A stretch of DNA of 64,000 nucleotides from AC-32 sp963821495 (GCA_963821495.1 CAWGEA010000003.1:2046001-2110000), one strand, 5' to 3'; shown: positions 33,983 through 42,283, numbered from the stretch's first letter. The notes: a model not told the origin generated them from the letters alone. Numbers and translations: made by a program.

Positions 33983-35108
33983 TCTCGACCGCGGGCTCTG
34001 GCTGCTCGAGGAAGCGGCCGGCCCGCCAGACGAGCTCGTCGTCCGCGTAAACCTCGCCGTCGGCGCGCAGGTCGCAGACGAGGTCCCAGTGCAGCACCGA
34101 CTCGTTGCGGCCGCCGAGGTCGCGGAAGGACGACCCGAGCGCGACGTGCATCGTGCCGCCGATCTTCTCGTCGAAGAGCGTGTTCTGCGTGAAGCGGTCG
34201 ATCTCGTAGTTGAGCCCGAAGGCGACCTCGCCGAGGCGTCGCGCGCCGTCGTCGAGCTCGAGCAGCGCGTCGAGGTACTCGCCTCCGTGGGCGGCCTCGG
34301 CCGCGACCACGCGACCGTCCTCGAAGCGCAGCCGGACGTCGGTCACCTCCCGGCCGTGGAAGAGCGCGGGGAACGTGAAGCTGATCTCTCCCTCGGTGAC
34401 GGCCTCGAGCGGGCTCGTGTAGATCTCGCCGTCCGGCATGTTGAGCCGCCCGACCGCCGGCTGCCAGCGCCGCCCCTCGACGCCGAGCTTGAGGTCGGTG
34501 CCCGGGCCGACGATCCGCAGCTCGCGCACCTCCGAGAGTTCCTGGGCGCGTGCGGCGAGCTCATCACGGACGCCCAGCCAGTGGGAGACCGGGTCGCCGG
34601 GTTCCTCGACGTGGCACGCGCGGAAGACGAAGCGCTCGTACTCGGCGAGCGACATCTCCGCGTCCTGCGCGTGGCCCTGCGTCGGGAAGAGCACGCCGCA
34701 CCAGGCGAGCTCGCCCTCGGCCATCCGCTCCCAGCGGCGCTTGGCCAGCTGGTGCGTCGAGGCGATCAGCCGCTGGTGCCGCTCGGGGTCGGCGCGGGTG
34801 AGCGCGCGTGTGTTCGACTCCGACCAGATCGTGACGATCGCGTCGACCGTCTCCAGCTCGGCCTTCGCGATCGGCGAGACGAAGTCGATCTGCTCGGCGC
34901 TGCCCTCGGCGAGCAGCAGCTCGGGGAGCCGCTCCAGCTCGACCTGGACATACGGCTGCGCCCCCACGGCCAGCGCGGCGCGGTAGAGCTCGACGGCGAG
35001 CGGCGCGGCCACCGGCGGGGCGTCGATGCGGAGCACCTTCCCGGCCTCGAGGCCGAGCGAGTAATTGACGATCAGCTCGCCGAGCCGCGCGACGCGCGGG
35101 TCGTTCAT
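33975..35108 (-). CDS. M29 family aminopeptidase, copy 2
   Basis: 377 residues. FDEKIGGTMHVALGSSFRD and HWDLVCDLRADGEVY contain the M29 metal ligands. ATG 35108 overlaps the stop of the secreted glycosidase-like gene. With copy 1 it gives two paralogous peptidases in one operon, downstream of the dgcA-dgcN pair, suggesting peptide salvage. Confidence 0.9.
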   Translation of the reverse strand: MNDPRVARLGELIVNYSLGLEAGKVLRIDAPPVAAPLAVELYRAALAVGAQPYVQVELERLPELLLAEGSAEQIDFVSPIAKAELETVDAIVTIWSESNTRALTRADPERHQRLIASTHQLAKRRWERMAEGELAWCGVLFPTQGHAQDAEMSLAEYERFVFRACHVEEPGDPVSHWLGVRDELAARAQELSEVRELRIVGPGTDLKLGVEGRRWQPAVGRLNMPDGEIYTSPLEAVTEGEISFTFPALFHGREVTDVRLRFEDGRVVAAEAAHGGEYLDALLELDDGARRLGEVAFGLNYEIDRFTQNTLFDEKIGGTMHVALGSSFRDLGGRNESVLHWDLVCDLRADGEVYADDELVWRAGRFLEQPEPAVESV

Positions 35109-36631
35109 CTGCGGCGGGCGCTCCTGACGCGGAACGAGCGACTGAGGAGGACGGTGGAGCGCTTCGGGTTCATCGAGGCGGTCATCCGGATCGCGAAGAC
35201 GTAGCTGCCGGGCTTCAACCTGCGCGGCGGAAAGTACACCAGACGGCGCTGTGCCTTGATCACGCCTTTTGCGAACAACGTCGGCCTCGGCCACCCGTTC
35301 GCCAGCCGTCTGCCGAGGACGGCCTTGCTCGGCCCGGCCTTGAAGATCCCCGCGCGGAAGTCCGCCTGCTCGGCCGCGCCGGTCGCGAACGTCCAGCGCG
35401 TGTTCGCCCGCGGGAAGGGCTTGCGCAGGTTTCCCCAGGCCGCGACCGGCAGAACCACGCCGGTCGCGTGCTTCCAGCGAACGGGTGCCTGCTGGCAGTT
35501 GCCCTGCGTCTGCGCGAGCGTCTGCTTCACGCGCGCGTACGACGGGCGGTGAGAGTCGTCGGCGCGCTCGAGGCCGCTCTGCCAGCGGTCGAGATCGGTT
35601 TCGTCGACGAGGTGGAAGAAGCTCAGCATCCGGACGGTCAGGTCGCACTCGACCGAGGTGATCGCGTCGGCGTAGTAGTCGGCCTGCGTCTGCTCGGACA
35701 CGAGCTTCAGGCCCGGAGTCTCGGCGCCGTGGTAGAGCGGCGCGAGCCCCGGTGGGATCTCGACCTGCCAGCCGACCTCGTCGAGGTCGAGCCGCAGGGG
35801 CCGCGAGAACGTCTTGCCCGTCTCGGCGAGGGTCGACTGGGCCGTGCCGTGGAACGCATCCCAGACCGCCTGCTTGATCCGGTCGAGGTTCGCGAGGCCG
35901 GCGGTCGGCCAGGCGTAGCCGACCTCGGGCGGGCCCTGCTGCGGCTGCGGGTAGGGGTGGAACGCAAGCTCGTCCATGATCGGCTTGGCGCGGCCGCTCA
36001 GCCTGTAGGCGACGCCCAAGTCGTGCAGGAACTGGATCGGCGAGCGTGAGGCGTTGCTCTTCGCGAACGGCCGGTCGTTGCCGCGCGGCGAGAGGCCGAC
36101 GCCGATCACGGTGACCGTCGGATCCTGCGCCTTGAGCGCGTCGTACGAGGCCGCGAGCACCGGCAGGTACTGGGCGGCCGCGAGGGGCTTGCCGACCGTG
36201 GAGTACTGCGGGGCCCAGAAGCGCGGCTGGTTCGGCTCGTTGCCGATCACGTAGTCCTTCACGGTCGGGAACGTCTGCGCGAGCTTCTGCACGAAGGCGA
36301 CGAACTTCGTCTTCGCGTCGGGGGTCGCCGTCAGGTCCTTCGCGGAGTGCGGCGCGACCGCGAAGACGATGCGCGTACCGCTGACCTGCGCCTGCGGCAG
36401 CCACTTCGCGATGTCGGCCTGGCCGGGGATCGTGAGCGGCGCCGCCGGGTCCCAGTTGACGGAGATCCGGTTGACCTTCAGGCCGACGTCGCCGAGCGTC
36501 GCGAAGAAGGCCGCGCCGTTCCCGGTCTTGCCCGCGTCCTCCGTCACGCCGACGTCGAGCCCGGCGCTCGCCACACCCGCGCACGCCAGCGCCGCACACG
36601 CGCAAACCAGCAGTCCCCTCGTCCTCCTCAC
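35105..36631 (-). CDS. Secreted clan-A glycoside-hydrolase-like protein
   Basis: 508 residues. The signal peptide (GLLVCACAALACAGVASA) is followed by a TIM-barrel domain with VIGNEPNQPRFW (acid/base Glu after Asn) and LDLDEVGWQVE (candidate nucleophile Glu), the spacing seen in clan GH-A enzymes. A C-terminal beta domain follows from about 400. Family not assigned. GTG 36631 has AGGAG 5 nt upstream; a GTG two codons earlier is the alternative. Confidence 0.72.
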   Translation of the reverse strand: MRRTRGLLVCACAALACAGVASAGLDVGVTEDAGKTGNGAAFFATLGDVGLKVNRISVNWDPAAPLTIPGQADIAKWLPQAQVSGTRIVFAVAPHSAKDLTATPDAKTKFVAFVQKLAQTFPTVKDYVIGNEPNQPRFWAPQYSTVGKPLAAAQYLPVLAASYDALKAQDPTVTVIGVGLSPRGNDRPFAKSNASRSPIQFLHDLGVAYRLSGRAKPIMDELAFHPYPQPQQGPPEVGYAWPTAGLANLDRIKQAVWDAFHGTAQSTLAETGKTFSRPLRLDLDEVGWQVEIPPGLAPLYHGAETPGLKLVSEQTQADYYADAITSVECDLTVRMLSFFHLVDETDLDRWQSGLERADDSHRPSYARVKQTLAQTQGNCQQAPVRWKHATGVVLPVAAWGNLRKPFPRANTRWTFATGAAEQADFRAGIFKAGPSKAVLGRRLANGWPRPTLFAKGVIKAQRRLVYFPPRRLKPGSYVFAIRMTASMNPKRSTVLLSRSFRVRSARRR

Positions 36632-36698
36632 TCGCACTCCTTCTCGTTTCGACCCGTCACCAGCTTTCCATCTTCTTCGGCTGACGTGAAGAAGCTCC

Positions 36699-37730
36699 TT
36701 AGTCCCGGAGTGCCGCGAGCACGGCGTCGAGGAGCGGGCCGGCGCCGAAGCGCACCGGGTCGTCGGCCGGGAGACCCGTCTCGGCCGAGGCCTCCGCGAC
36801 CGCGGCGCGTGCTCCCTGCTCGTCGAGGTCGGCGGTGTTGAGCGCGAGGCAGGCGACACGCGCGGGCCGCAGCGGCAGCGCGATCCGCTCGTGCAGCTCG
36901 ACCAGCTCCGGGAGGCTCGGCAGCGGGTGTCCGGGGTAGCCCTCGATCTCGGTCGCGTGGGCCCTGTGGCAGAGAACGAGCAGGTGCGGCGCAGCGCCGT
37001 GCATCAGGCCCAGCGTCACGCCGGAGTAAGCGGGGTGCGAGAGCGAGCCCTGCCCCTCGACGAACAGCAGCTCGCCGCCGCGGCGGTGGCCCTCGACGAC
37101 CAGCTGCTCGGCCGCGCCGGCAAGGAAGTCCGAGACGACCGCGTCGACGGCGATCCCCCAGCCGGCGATCGCGATCCCGGTCTGGCCCGTCGGCACGAAG
37201 ACCGAGCGCAGGCCACGGCGGCGCGACTCGAGGTCGAGCTCGAGCGCGACGGTCTTCTTGCCGATCGCGCAGTCGGAGCCGACGGTGAGGACGATCTCCG
37301 CGGGCAGCTCGAGGTTCTCGCCGGTCGGGACGTTCAGGCCCTCCGGCGGCTTGCGCAGGTCGCGCAGCTCGACGCCGTTCTCGCGCGCGAGCGCCACGAG
37401 CTCCTCGTCCTCGCTCACGAACTCGTGCAGGCCGCTCTCGAGGTCGAGGCCGGCCGCGATGCACTGCTTCAGCAGCTCGCGCCAGGCGGGCGGAAAGCGT
37501 CCGCCCTGGGTCGCCACGCCGACGACGGCCGTGGTCGGCTCGTGCGCGAGCGCCTCGGCGACGGTCGCCACGACGGGCACGCCCTCGAGCGTCTCCCCGG
37601 GCGGGCGGGTAGAGTCGAGCACCGCGACCGTCGGGTCGGGCGCGTAGCGGAGGATCCCGCGCGCCGTCTTGCCATAGTGCGGGTCGCCGGAGCGACCCTC
37701 AGCGAGGATCAGGTACCGCTTCTCTGACAC
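36699..37730 (-). CDS. dgcN: DgcN-like DUF1611 protein (D-glutamate N-acetyltransferase family)
   Basis: 343 residues: an N-terminal Rossmann-like domain (AVLDSTRPPGETLEGVPVV) and a C-terminal P-loop-like domain with TVGSDCAIGKKTVALELD and GQGSLSHPAYSGVTLGLM. This DUF1611 family pairs with an enolase-superfamily racemase in the DgcN-DgcA pathway of D-glutamate breakdown. The start overlaps the epimerase gene by 32 bp. Function assigned by family and pairing. Confidence 0.8.
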   Translation of the reverse strand: MSEKRYLILAEGRSGDPHYGKTARGILRYAPDPTVAVLDSTRPPGETLEGVPVVATVAEALAHEPTTAVVGVATQGGRFPPAWRELLKQCIAAGLDLESGLHEFVSEDEELVALARENGVELRDLRKPPEGLNVPTGENLELPAEIVLTVGSDCAIGKKTVALELDLESRRRGLRSVFVPTGQTGIAIAGWGIAVDAVVSDFLAGAAEQLVVEGHRRGGELLFVEGQGSLSHPAYSGVTLGLMHGAAPHLLVLCHRAHATEIEGYPGHPLPSLPELVELHERIALPLRPARVACLALNTADLDEQGARAAVAEASAETGLPADDPVRFGAGPLLDAVLAALRD

Positions 37731-38724
37731 CGAGCCCCGGCTCGTTCGAGGGCAGCTGCACGCCGTCGACGAAGGCGACCCCCGGCCACGGGTCCTCGAC
37801 CAGCAGCAGGTTGCCGTCGAGGTCGACGTGGTCGAACAGGCTCGCGCACGCCGCGCCGGCCGCCACCGCGAGGCCGGACTCGTTCATGCAGCCGAGCATC
37901 AGCCCGAGCCCGAGGGCGCGCCCGGCATGCGCCATCCGCACCGCCTCGCGGATTCCGCCCGACTTCGCCAGCTTGACCGTCAGCCCGTGCGCCCGCTCGG
38001 CGCAGGCGGCGACGTCGTCCAGCGTGTGACAGTCCTCGTCGACGTAGATCGGGAGCGGCGAGCGTCGCTTCAGCTCCGGCCCCTCCGGGTCACCGGCCGG
38101 GAGAGGCTGCTCGCAGTACTGGACGCCGAGCTCCGCGAGCTGCGGGAGGGCCTCCAGCGCGTCGTCGAGCGACCACGCCTCGTTCACGTCCACCTGCAGC
38201 GGCACGTCGGAGACGCCGCGCACAGCCCGCACGCGCTCGACGTCCTGCCCGTCGCCCGCGCCGAGCTTCAGCTTCAGCCGCTTGAAGCGCCCGCGCACCT
38301 TCTCGGCGCGCCTGGCCATGTCGTCGGGGTCGCCGAGCCAGATCGTCCACGAGGTCGGCGGCCCCGCTCGGGGCAGGCCGAGCAGCCGCCACACCGGCAG
38401 GCCGACGAGCTTGCCGCAGAGGTCGTGCAGCGCCGCGTCGATCGCCGCCTTCGCCGCCTGCTCGCCCGGCCGCTCGCGGAGCCGCGCCTCGATCTCCTCG
38501 AACGCGAACGGGTCGTCGCCGAGCAGCTCCTCGACTTCGAGCGCGAACGCGTGCGCCGAGGCCGCCGACTCGTCGTAGCGCTCGATCGGGGCCGCCTCCC
38601 CGAACCCGCTCACGCCCTCGTGCCGGATCTCGACGTAGACCACTTCGGCCTCGTCGGAGGCCCCGCGCGAGATGACGAAGGTCTCGGCCATGCGCACGGC
38701 CGCGATCCGGGCCTCGAGCTGCAC
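37699..38724 (-). CDS. dgcA: Enolase-superfamily dipeptide epimerase / N-acetyl-D-glutamate racemase (DgcA-like)
   Basis: 341 residues of the muconate-lactonizing subgroup: catalytic KxK in KRLKLKLG, metal ligands D in QVDVNEAW, E in YCEQPLP and D in YVDEDCHT, and a second catalytic Lys in TVKLAKSGG. Such enzymes epimerise dipeptides (L-Ala-D/L-Glu) or N-acetyl-D-Glu. GTG 38724 is 7 nt after TAAGGT (38737-38732), which coincides with the -10 of the divergent MFS gene. Confidence 0.82.
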   Translation of the reverse strand: MQLEARIAAVRMAETFVISRGASDEAEVVYVEIRHEGVSGFGEAAPIERYDESAASAHAFALEVEELLGDDPFAFEEIEARLRERPGEQAAKAAIDAALHDLCGKLVGLPVWRLLGLPRAGPPTSWTIWLGDPDDMARRAEKVRGRFKRLKLKLGAGDGQDVERVRAVRGVSDVPLQVDVNEAWSLDDALEALPQLAELGVQYCEQPLPAGDPEGPELKRRSPLPIYVDEDCHTLDDVAACAERAHGLTVKLAKSGGIREAVRMAHAGRALGLGLMLGCMNESGLAVAAGAACASLFDHVDLDGNLLLVEDPWPGVAFVDGVQLPSNEPGLGVREAVPDPR

Positions 38725-38730
38725 GGCGGA

Positions 38731-38737
38731 TACCTTA
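38731..38737. promoter_or_regulatory. Shared palindromic -10 for dgcA and MFS transporter
   Basis: TACCTT (38731-38736, plus) and TAAGGT (38737-38732, minus) are the two strands of one heptamer. Each lies 7-8 nt from a GTG start in a divergent gap of only 20 bp. Both mRNAs would be leaderless, and each -35 would lie inside the opposite gene. Confidence 0.6.
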
Positions 38738-38744
38738 CGGCGCC

Positions 38745-40049
38745 GTGCGCCCGCCGGCCCAGTACCTGCGCGGGTTAGACCCGCACCTGCCGCGCACTGT
38801 CTGGCTCGTCCAGGCAGGCGGCGTCGTGAACTCGCTCGGCAACGGCGTGGTCGTCCCGTTCGTCGTCATCTACCTGCACAACGTGCGCGGGATCTCGTTC
38901 ACGCTCGCGGGCCTCGCGCTCGCCTTCGCCGGGGTGACCGCGCTCGCGGCAGGGCTCGTCGCCGGACCGGCGGTCGACCGGATCGGCGGCCGCAACACGC
39001 TGCTGATCGGCCTCGCGCTGCAGGCGACCTCGTTCGCGCTCTTCCCGCTGATCCGCGAGCCCTGGCAGGCCTTCGCGCTGCTCGGCCTCGACGGCGTCGG
39101 CACCGCGTGCTTCTGGCCTGGCCAGTCGACGCTGCTCGCGCGCCTGACGCCCGCCGAGGACCGCCACTCCGCCTACGCGCTGCAGCGGATCAGCATGAAT
39201 CTCGGCATGGGCCTCGGCAGCCTGATCGGCGGCCTGATCGCGACCACCGCCGACCCGGGCAGCTTCACACGCCTGTTCCTGCTCGACGCTGCGACGTTCG
39301 CCGTCTTCGTGCTCGTGCTCACCGGGGTCTCGGAGCCGGCGGCGCCCGGCGAAGAAGGGCAGCCGGAGCGCGGGAGCGGCTACCGCGCGGTGCTGCGCGA
39401 CCACAACTTCGTCGCGCTGCTGGGGCTGAACGTGCTCTTCGTGGCCGTCGGCTACGAGGTCTTTGCGCTGCTGCCGCCGTTCGCCAAGAACTACGCGGAC
39501 GTGAGCGAGCGCTGGGTCGGGATGATGTGGCTCGCGAACACGCTGCTGATCGTGCTCGTCCAGCTGCCGGTCTCGAAGGCGCTCGAGGGCCGGCGCCGCA
39601 TGGCCGCGCTCGCGTTGATGAACGTTCTCTGGGCGGTCGCGGCGCTCGTCGTGCTCGGGGCCGGCATCCTGTTGACGGCCAGCTCCGCGGCGTTGGCTTT
39701 CATCCTCGCCACGATCGTCTTCGGCCTCGGGGAGACCTTGCAGGGCCCGACGCAGGCGCCGCTCGTCGCGGACCTGGCGCCCGAGCGCCTGCGCGGGCGC
39801 TACTTCGCGCTCGGCTCGATGTCGTGGAGCGCCGGCTCGATCCTCGGGCCGGCGGTCGGCGGCGCGCTGCTGGACTGGCACCCGCTCGCGGTCTGGCCGA
39901 TCGCCGCCGGCGTCTGTGTCTTCTCCGCGTTCGGGTGCCTCGCGCTCGAGCGCAGCCTCCCGCCGCGCCTCCGACGCACGCCGAAGCCCGAGACCGTGAC
40001 GGTGACGCCGCTCACACCGCCGCTAGACTTGGCGGCCGAGCGCCTGTAG
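38745..40049 (+). CDS. MFS transporter (paralog of the one at 52 kb)
   Basis: 434 residues with twelve predicted membrane spans. Motif A-like GPAVDRIGGRNTL follows span 2, and GLGSLIGGLIATT matches the 52-kb paralog. Substrate unknown; the drug-efflux-like DHA group is likely. It is leaderless from GTG 38745. Its stop codon TAG (40047-40049) lies inside the adjacent tRNA gene, so the last residues are encoded by tRNA promoter and acceptor DNA. Confidence 0.85.
   Translation: MRPPAQYLRGLDPHLPRTVWLVQAGGVVNSLGNGVVVPFVVIYLHNVRGISFTLAGLALAFAGVTALAAGLVAGPAVDRIGGRNTLLIGLALQATSFALFPLIREPWQAFALLGLDGVGTACFWPGQSTLLARLTPAEDRHSAYALQRISMNLGMGLGSLIGGLIATTADPGSFTRLFLLDAATFAVFVLVLTGVSEPAAPGEEGQPERGSGYRAVLRDHNFVALLGLNVLFVAVGYEVFALLPPFAKNYADVSERWVGMMWLANTLLIVLVQLPVSKALEGRRRMAALALMNVLWAVAALVVLGAGILLTASSAALAFILATIVFGLGETLQGPTQAPLVADLAPERLRGRYFALGSMSWSAGSILGPAVGGALLDWHPLAVWPIAAGVCVFSAFGCLALERSLPPRLRRTPKPETVTVTPLTPPLDLAAERL
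40024..40029 (+). promoter_or_regulatory. tRNA-Arg -10 element inside MFS coding region
   Basis: TAGACT ends 10 nt before the first base of tRNA-Arg, suitable for a start at or just before the mature 5' end. It is within the last 9 codons of the MFS gene. Confidence 0.5.
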
Positions 40050-40112
40050 CTCAGGGGATAGAGCGCGCGCCTCCGGAGCGCGAGGTCGCAGGTTCGATTC
40101 CTGCCAGGCGCA
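40040..40112 (+). tRNA. tRNA-Arg (anticodon CCG)
   Basis: 73 nt fold into a clean cloverleaf: acceptor GCGCCTG/CAGGCGC, D arm GCTC...GAGC, anticodon stem CGCGC/GCGCG with loop CTCCGGA (anticodon CCG, reads CGG), and T arm GCAGG/CCTGC with TTCGATT. CCA is not encoded. It is the left attachment site of the island; a diverged copy of its 3' end lies at 47119-47146. Confidence 0.95.
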
Positions 40113-40189
40113 TTTCCACCCTTGTCCACAGCGGCGTTCCGCTTGTTCAAGCGGTCAGGCGTGTCGCTGATGCCCGCCGAGGCGCGTCC

Positions 40190-40213
40190 GGTGCAGACCT
40201 GGATGCAGACCTG
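40190..40213 (+). repeat. Left boundary element (tandem GTGCAGACC)
   Basis: GGTGCAGACCTGGATGCAGA with CCTG matches 47074-47097 at about 20 of 24 positions; each holds two GTGCAGACC-like units. It is 78 bp from the tRNA end. Confidence 0.5.
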
Positions 40214-40243
40214 GAAGCCTGATCGGTCAGGCCCCGAATACGG

Positions 40244-40381
40244 CCGGATCTCCTCGAGGCGGTGAGGGGCCCGGATCGGCGAGCACGTCGGCCAGCGCAG
40301 CCTGCGCGTGACGGCCGACACCTACAGCCATGTGCTTGCCGACGAGGGCGAACTGAACTACCCGGAGTTGCTCAGGCGGTA
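40244..40381 (+). pseudogene. Tyrosine integrase, C-terminal remnant
   Basis: The frame reads ARIGEHVGQRSLRVTADTYS, then HVLADEGELNYPELLRR and stop, the C-terminus of actinobacterial phage-type integrases including the catalytic Tyr in DTYSH. Upstream the frame decays (ISSRR then TGA where RRGVPW would be expected). The catalytic Arg-His boxes are missing, so it is inactive. Confidence 0.8.
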
Positions 40382-40387
40382 GCTCTT

Positions 40388-40418
40388 GCCCGGGACAGCG
40401 TGCGGGAATGTCACCCGA
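40388..40418 (+). repeat. Island repeat R1
   Basis: GCCCGGGACAGCGTGCGGGA followed by ATGTCACCCGA. It begins 7 bp after the integrase stop and contains the stop codon of the minus-strand VOC gene. Confidence 0.75.
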
Positions 40419-40806
40419 TGGCACCGGCACGGCCGGTAAAGAGCGTCTGCGAATCGACGAAGCAGATTGGGTTGTTGAATGGGTCGCTGGCGTAGAAGCT
40501 GCGCTCGCCCCAGGGTCTGACCTCGATAGCCGTCAGGTCTCGGCAGCCCGCTTCGCGTGCCCGTTCGCATGCGGCATCCAGGTCGTCGACGCTGAAGTAG
40601 ACGTTCTGAGGATTCGGCCCGACCTGCTCGGGGTCACCGTCGGCCAGCGCGTCATAGCAGGCGAGGATCGTGCCTCCGCAGTCGAAGTAATGTCGGCCGC
40701 CGGATACACGGCTGCCCGGCATGTCTAGCAGCTGAGCGTAGAAGGACGCCGCCGCCTCGATGTCAGTGACCGGGAGGATCACTCGAAAGAGGCGAGGTTC
40801 GGACAC
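40411..40806 (-). CDS. VOC-family protein (cassette gene)
   Basis: 131 residues: FRVILPVTDIEAAASFYAQL, then YFDCGGTILACYD and FYASDPFNNPICFVDSQT, the two VOC half-modules with metal-ligand positions. Such proteins include glyoxalases and bleomycin- or fosfomycin-resistance factors; substrate unknown. The TGA stop is inside repeat R1 and the gene lies between R1 and R2. Confidence 0.82.
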   Translation of the reverse strand: MSEPRLFRVILPVTDIEAAASFYAQLLDMPGSRVSGGRHYFDCGGTILACYDALADGDPEQVGPNPQNVYFSVDDLDAACERAREAGCRDLTAIEVRPWGERSFYASDPFNNPICFVDSQTLFTGRAGAIG

Positions 40807-40875
40807 GCAGGAGAGTCTGACCCGCCATCAGAATCGGCTCAAGTCTCCGTGCTGGGTGAGGCTCACGAACTGACG

Positions 40876-40906
40876 TGGGCCAGCGTGCGGGAATGTCACT
40901 AGAGCG
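40876..40906 (+). repeat. Island repeat R2
   Basis: TGGGCCAGCGTGCGGGAATG followed by TCACTAGAGCG; close to the consensus. Confidence 0.8.
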
Positions 40907-40960
40907 GGGAAGAGATTGTCGGCCCGAGGTCATACAATTCGGAAGAAGGAGGCAAGCGCA

Positions 40961-41131
40961 CTGAACCTGTGGAAGCGATACGTAGCTCGTCGGCACCGCA
41001 AGCAACACGAACGCATCGAAGCTGAGCGTGCGCGACAGAAGGCGCTTGGAGGGCAAGATGCCCAAGAGGAAGTTCGCAACGTCGCGGAAGGCTCCGCCGC
41101 TGCCCAGGGCACCTTCGGCCTCGGCCCTTAG
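40961..41131 (+). CDS. Small basic hypothetical protein (cassette gene)
   Basis: About 56 residues: NLWKRYVARRHRKQHERIEA followed by a charged helix. A -10 TACAAT (40933-40938) and AAGGAGG (40947-40953) point to a CTG start at 40961; TTG 40916 in the same frame is the alternative but precedes this promoter. The stop is 3 bp before repeat R3. Function unknown. Confidence 0.45.
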   Translation: MNLWKRYVARRHRKQHERIEAERARQKALGGQDAQEEVRNVAEGSAAAQGTFGLGP

Positions 41132-41134
41132 GTC

Positions 41135-41166
41135 TCGCCTGCCCCAGTGTTCCGGAATGACCCCTG
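41135..41166 (+). repeat. Island repeat R3 (variant)
   Basis: TCGCCTGCCCCAGTGTTCCG followed by GAATGACCCCTG. It starts 3 bp after a stop codon and resembles R5 most. Confidence 0.65.
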
Positions 41167-41211
41167 ACGCGCGTTCACCATACGCATGTCGGCCGTTGGC
41201 TGGCCGACAGA

Positions 41212-41637
41212 TCAGCCGCTCGAGGTCGCGCGTTCCGCCGCAACCGCAAGCGCTGTCTCGTACTCGTCAGCGGTGATCCGAACGACACCCACCTCGAAGT
41301 CAGCTCTAGCCCCTGCTGATCGATCGACCTGCGACAGCACGGTGCTCATCGGTACCGGCGGGTCCCATTCCTCGACGTGAGCCAGCAACACACCACCGGG
41401 GGAATCGCCCGGGTAAGCCTCCTTTTCCGGCGGTGTCCAATCGTGGACTGCTGAGACGAGCTCGGCGCGGGCGATGAACTTACGCTCCGGTGCGGCCAGA
41501 TAGACGAGGGCGAGGTCACCCGGGGCAAGCGCGTCCCGGTGCGGCTCCTCTGCCCCGACGCTCCACATCCTCGCCCGCAGCAGTCCGCTGGCCTGGGATG
41601 CGTCGCCCCCTACGAGGTTGAAGATGTAGTGCGCCAC
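41212..41637 (-). CDS. EVE/PUA-like domain protein (cassette gene)
   Basis: 141 residues. The opening HYIFNLVGGD, the stretch WSVGAEEPHRDALAPGDLAL and IARAELVSAVHDW resemble EVE or ASCH-type PUA folds that read modified bases. The assignment rests on pattern, not on diagnostic residues. GTG 41637 is the start. It lies between R3 and R4. Confidence 0.55.
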   Translation of the reverse strand: MAHYIFNLVGGDASQASGLLRARMWSVGAEEPHRDALAPGDLALVYLAAPERKFIARAELVSAVHDWTPPEKEAYPGDSPGGVLLAHVEEWDPPVPMSTVLSQVDRSAGARADFEVGVVRITADEYETALAVAAERATSSG

Positions 41638-41662
41638 CCCGGCGAGCGTACCGCGGGCACTC

Positions 41663-41693
41663 GGCTGGGCGAATGTTCAGGAATGTTCCCCGG
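41663..41693 (+). repeat. Island repeat R4 (variant)
   Basis: GGCTGGGCGAATGTTCAGGA followed by ATGTTCCCCGG; about 20 matches to the consensus. Confidence 0.55.
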
Positions 41694-41718
41694 AGGTCGC
41701 GCTCTAAGATAGAGGGGC

Positions 41719-42120
41719 GTGTCGCTGCCGGTGACGCTTCCCCTCATCGACCACTTGGCCCTGCGAGTACGTGACGAGAGACGCAGCCGCACCTTCTACG
41801 AGCGGGCCCTCGAGCCGTTCGGCGTGAAGGTAGTGGAGAGCTCGCGGGGGCCTGGGTTCGCCATCGAGGGCGGTGGAGATTTCTGGATCGAGGAAGGGGA
41901 ACCCCCGGCCGCTCCCGTTCATGTGGCCTTCGCCGCAGCCGACCGAGCCACCGTCGACAAGTTCCACCGCGCCGCTGTCGAAGCCGGCGGCCGCGACAAC
42001 GGCGCGCCGGGTCTTCGCCCGCATTACCACACCGGGTATTACGCAGCGTTCGTCATTGACCCGGACGGGAACAACGTCGAAGCGGTCTTCCACGGGGACC
42101 GCCAGCTGCCAGCCACGTAA
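41719..42120 (+). CDS. VOC-family protein (second cassette VOC)
   Basis: 133 residues: LIDHLALRVRDERRSRTFYE, then FWIEEGEPPAAPVHVAFAA, YYAAFVIDPDGNNVEAVFH, the standard small glyoxalase-like VOC protein. It is not closely related to the first cassette VOC. GTG 41719 is 8 nt after TAAGAT (41705-41710), leaderless. Repeat R5 starts within a few bases of its TAA. Confidence 0.85.
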   Translation: MSLPVTLPLIDHLALRVRDERRSRTFYERALEPFGVKVVESSRGPGFAIEGGGDFWIEEGEPPAAPVHVAFAAADRATVDKFHRAAVEAGGRDNGAPGLRPHYHTGYYAAFVIDPDGNNVEAVFHGDRQLPAT

Positions 42121-42123
42121 CGC

Positions 42124-42154
42124 TCGCTTGGGCCAGTGTTCCGTAATGACGCCT
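42124..42154 (+). repeat. Island repeat R5 (variant)
   Basis: CGCTTGGGCCAGTGTTCCGT followed by AATGACGCCTG, directly after the VOC stop codon. Confidence 0.65.
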
Positions 42155-42185
42155 GAACGGCCGGGCGCGAATGGCGGTTCTGCCC

Positions 42186-42214
42186 GCCTCGCTGCGTTCG
42201 CGAATGACACCTAG
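42186..42214 (+). repeat. Island repeat R6 (degenerate)
   Basis: GCCTCGCTGCGTTCGCGAAT followed by GACACCTAG, 31 bp beyond R5 with no gene between them. Confidence 0.5.
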
Positions 42215-42283
42215 ACGGAACTTCCATCGGGGCTGCCGGCGTAGACGCGCGACACGCGGGGGAAGCCTCGGCTCCCCCCGCGC

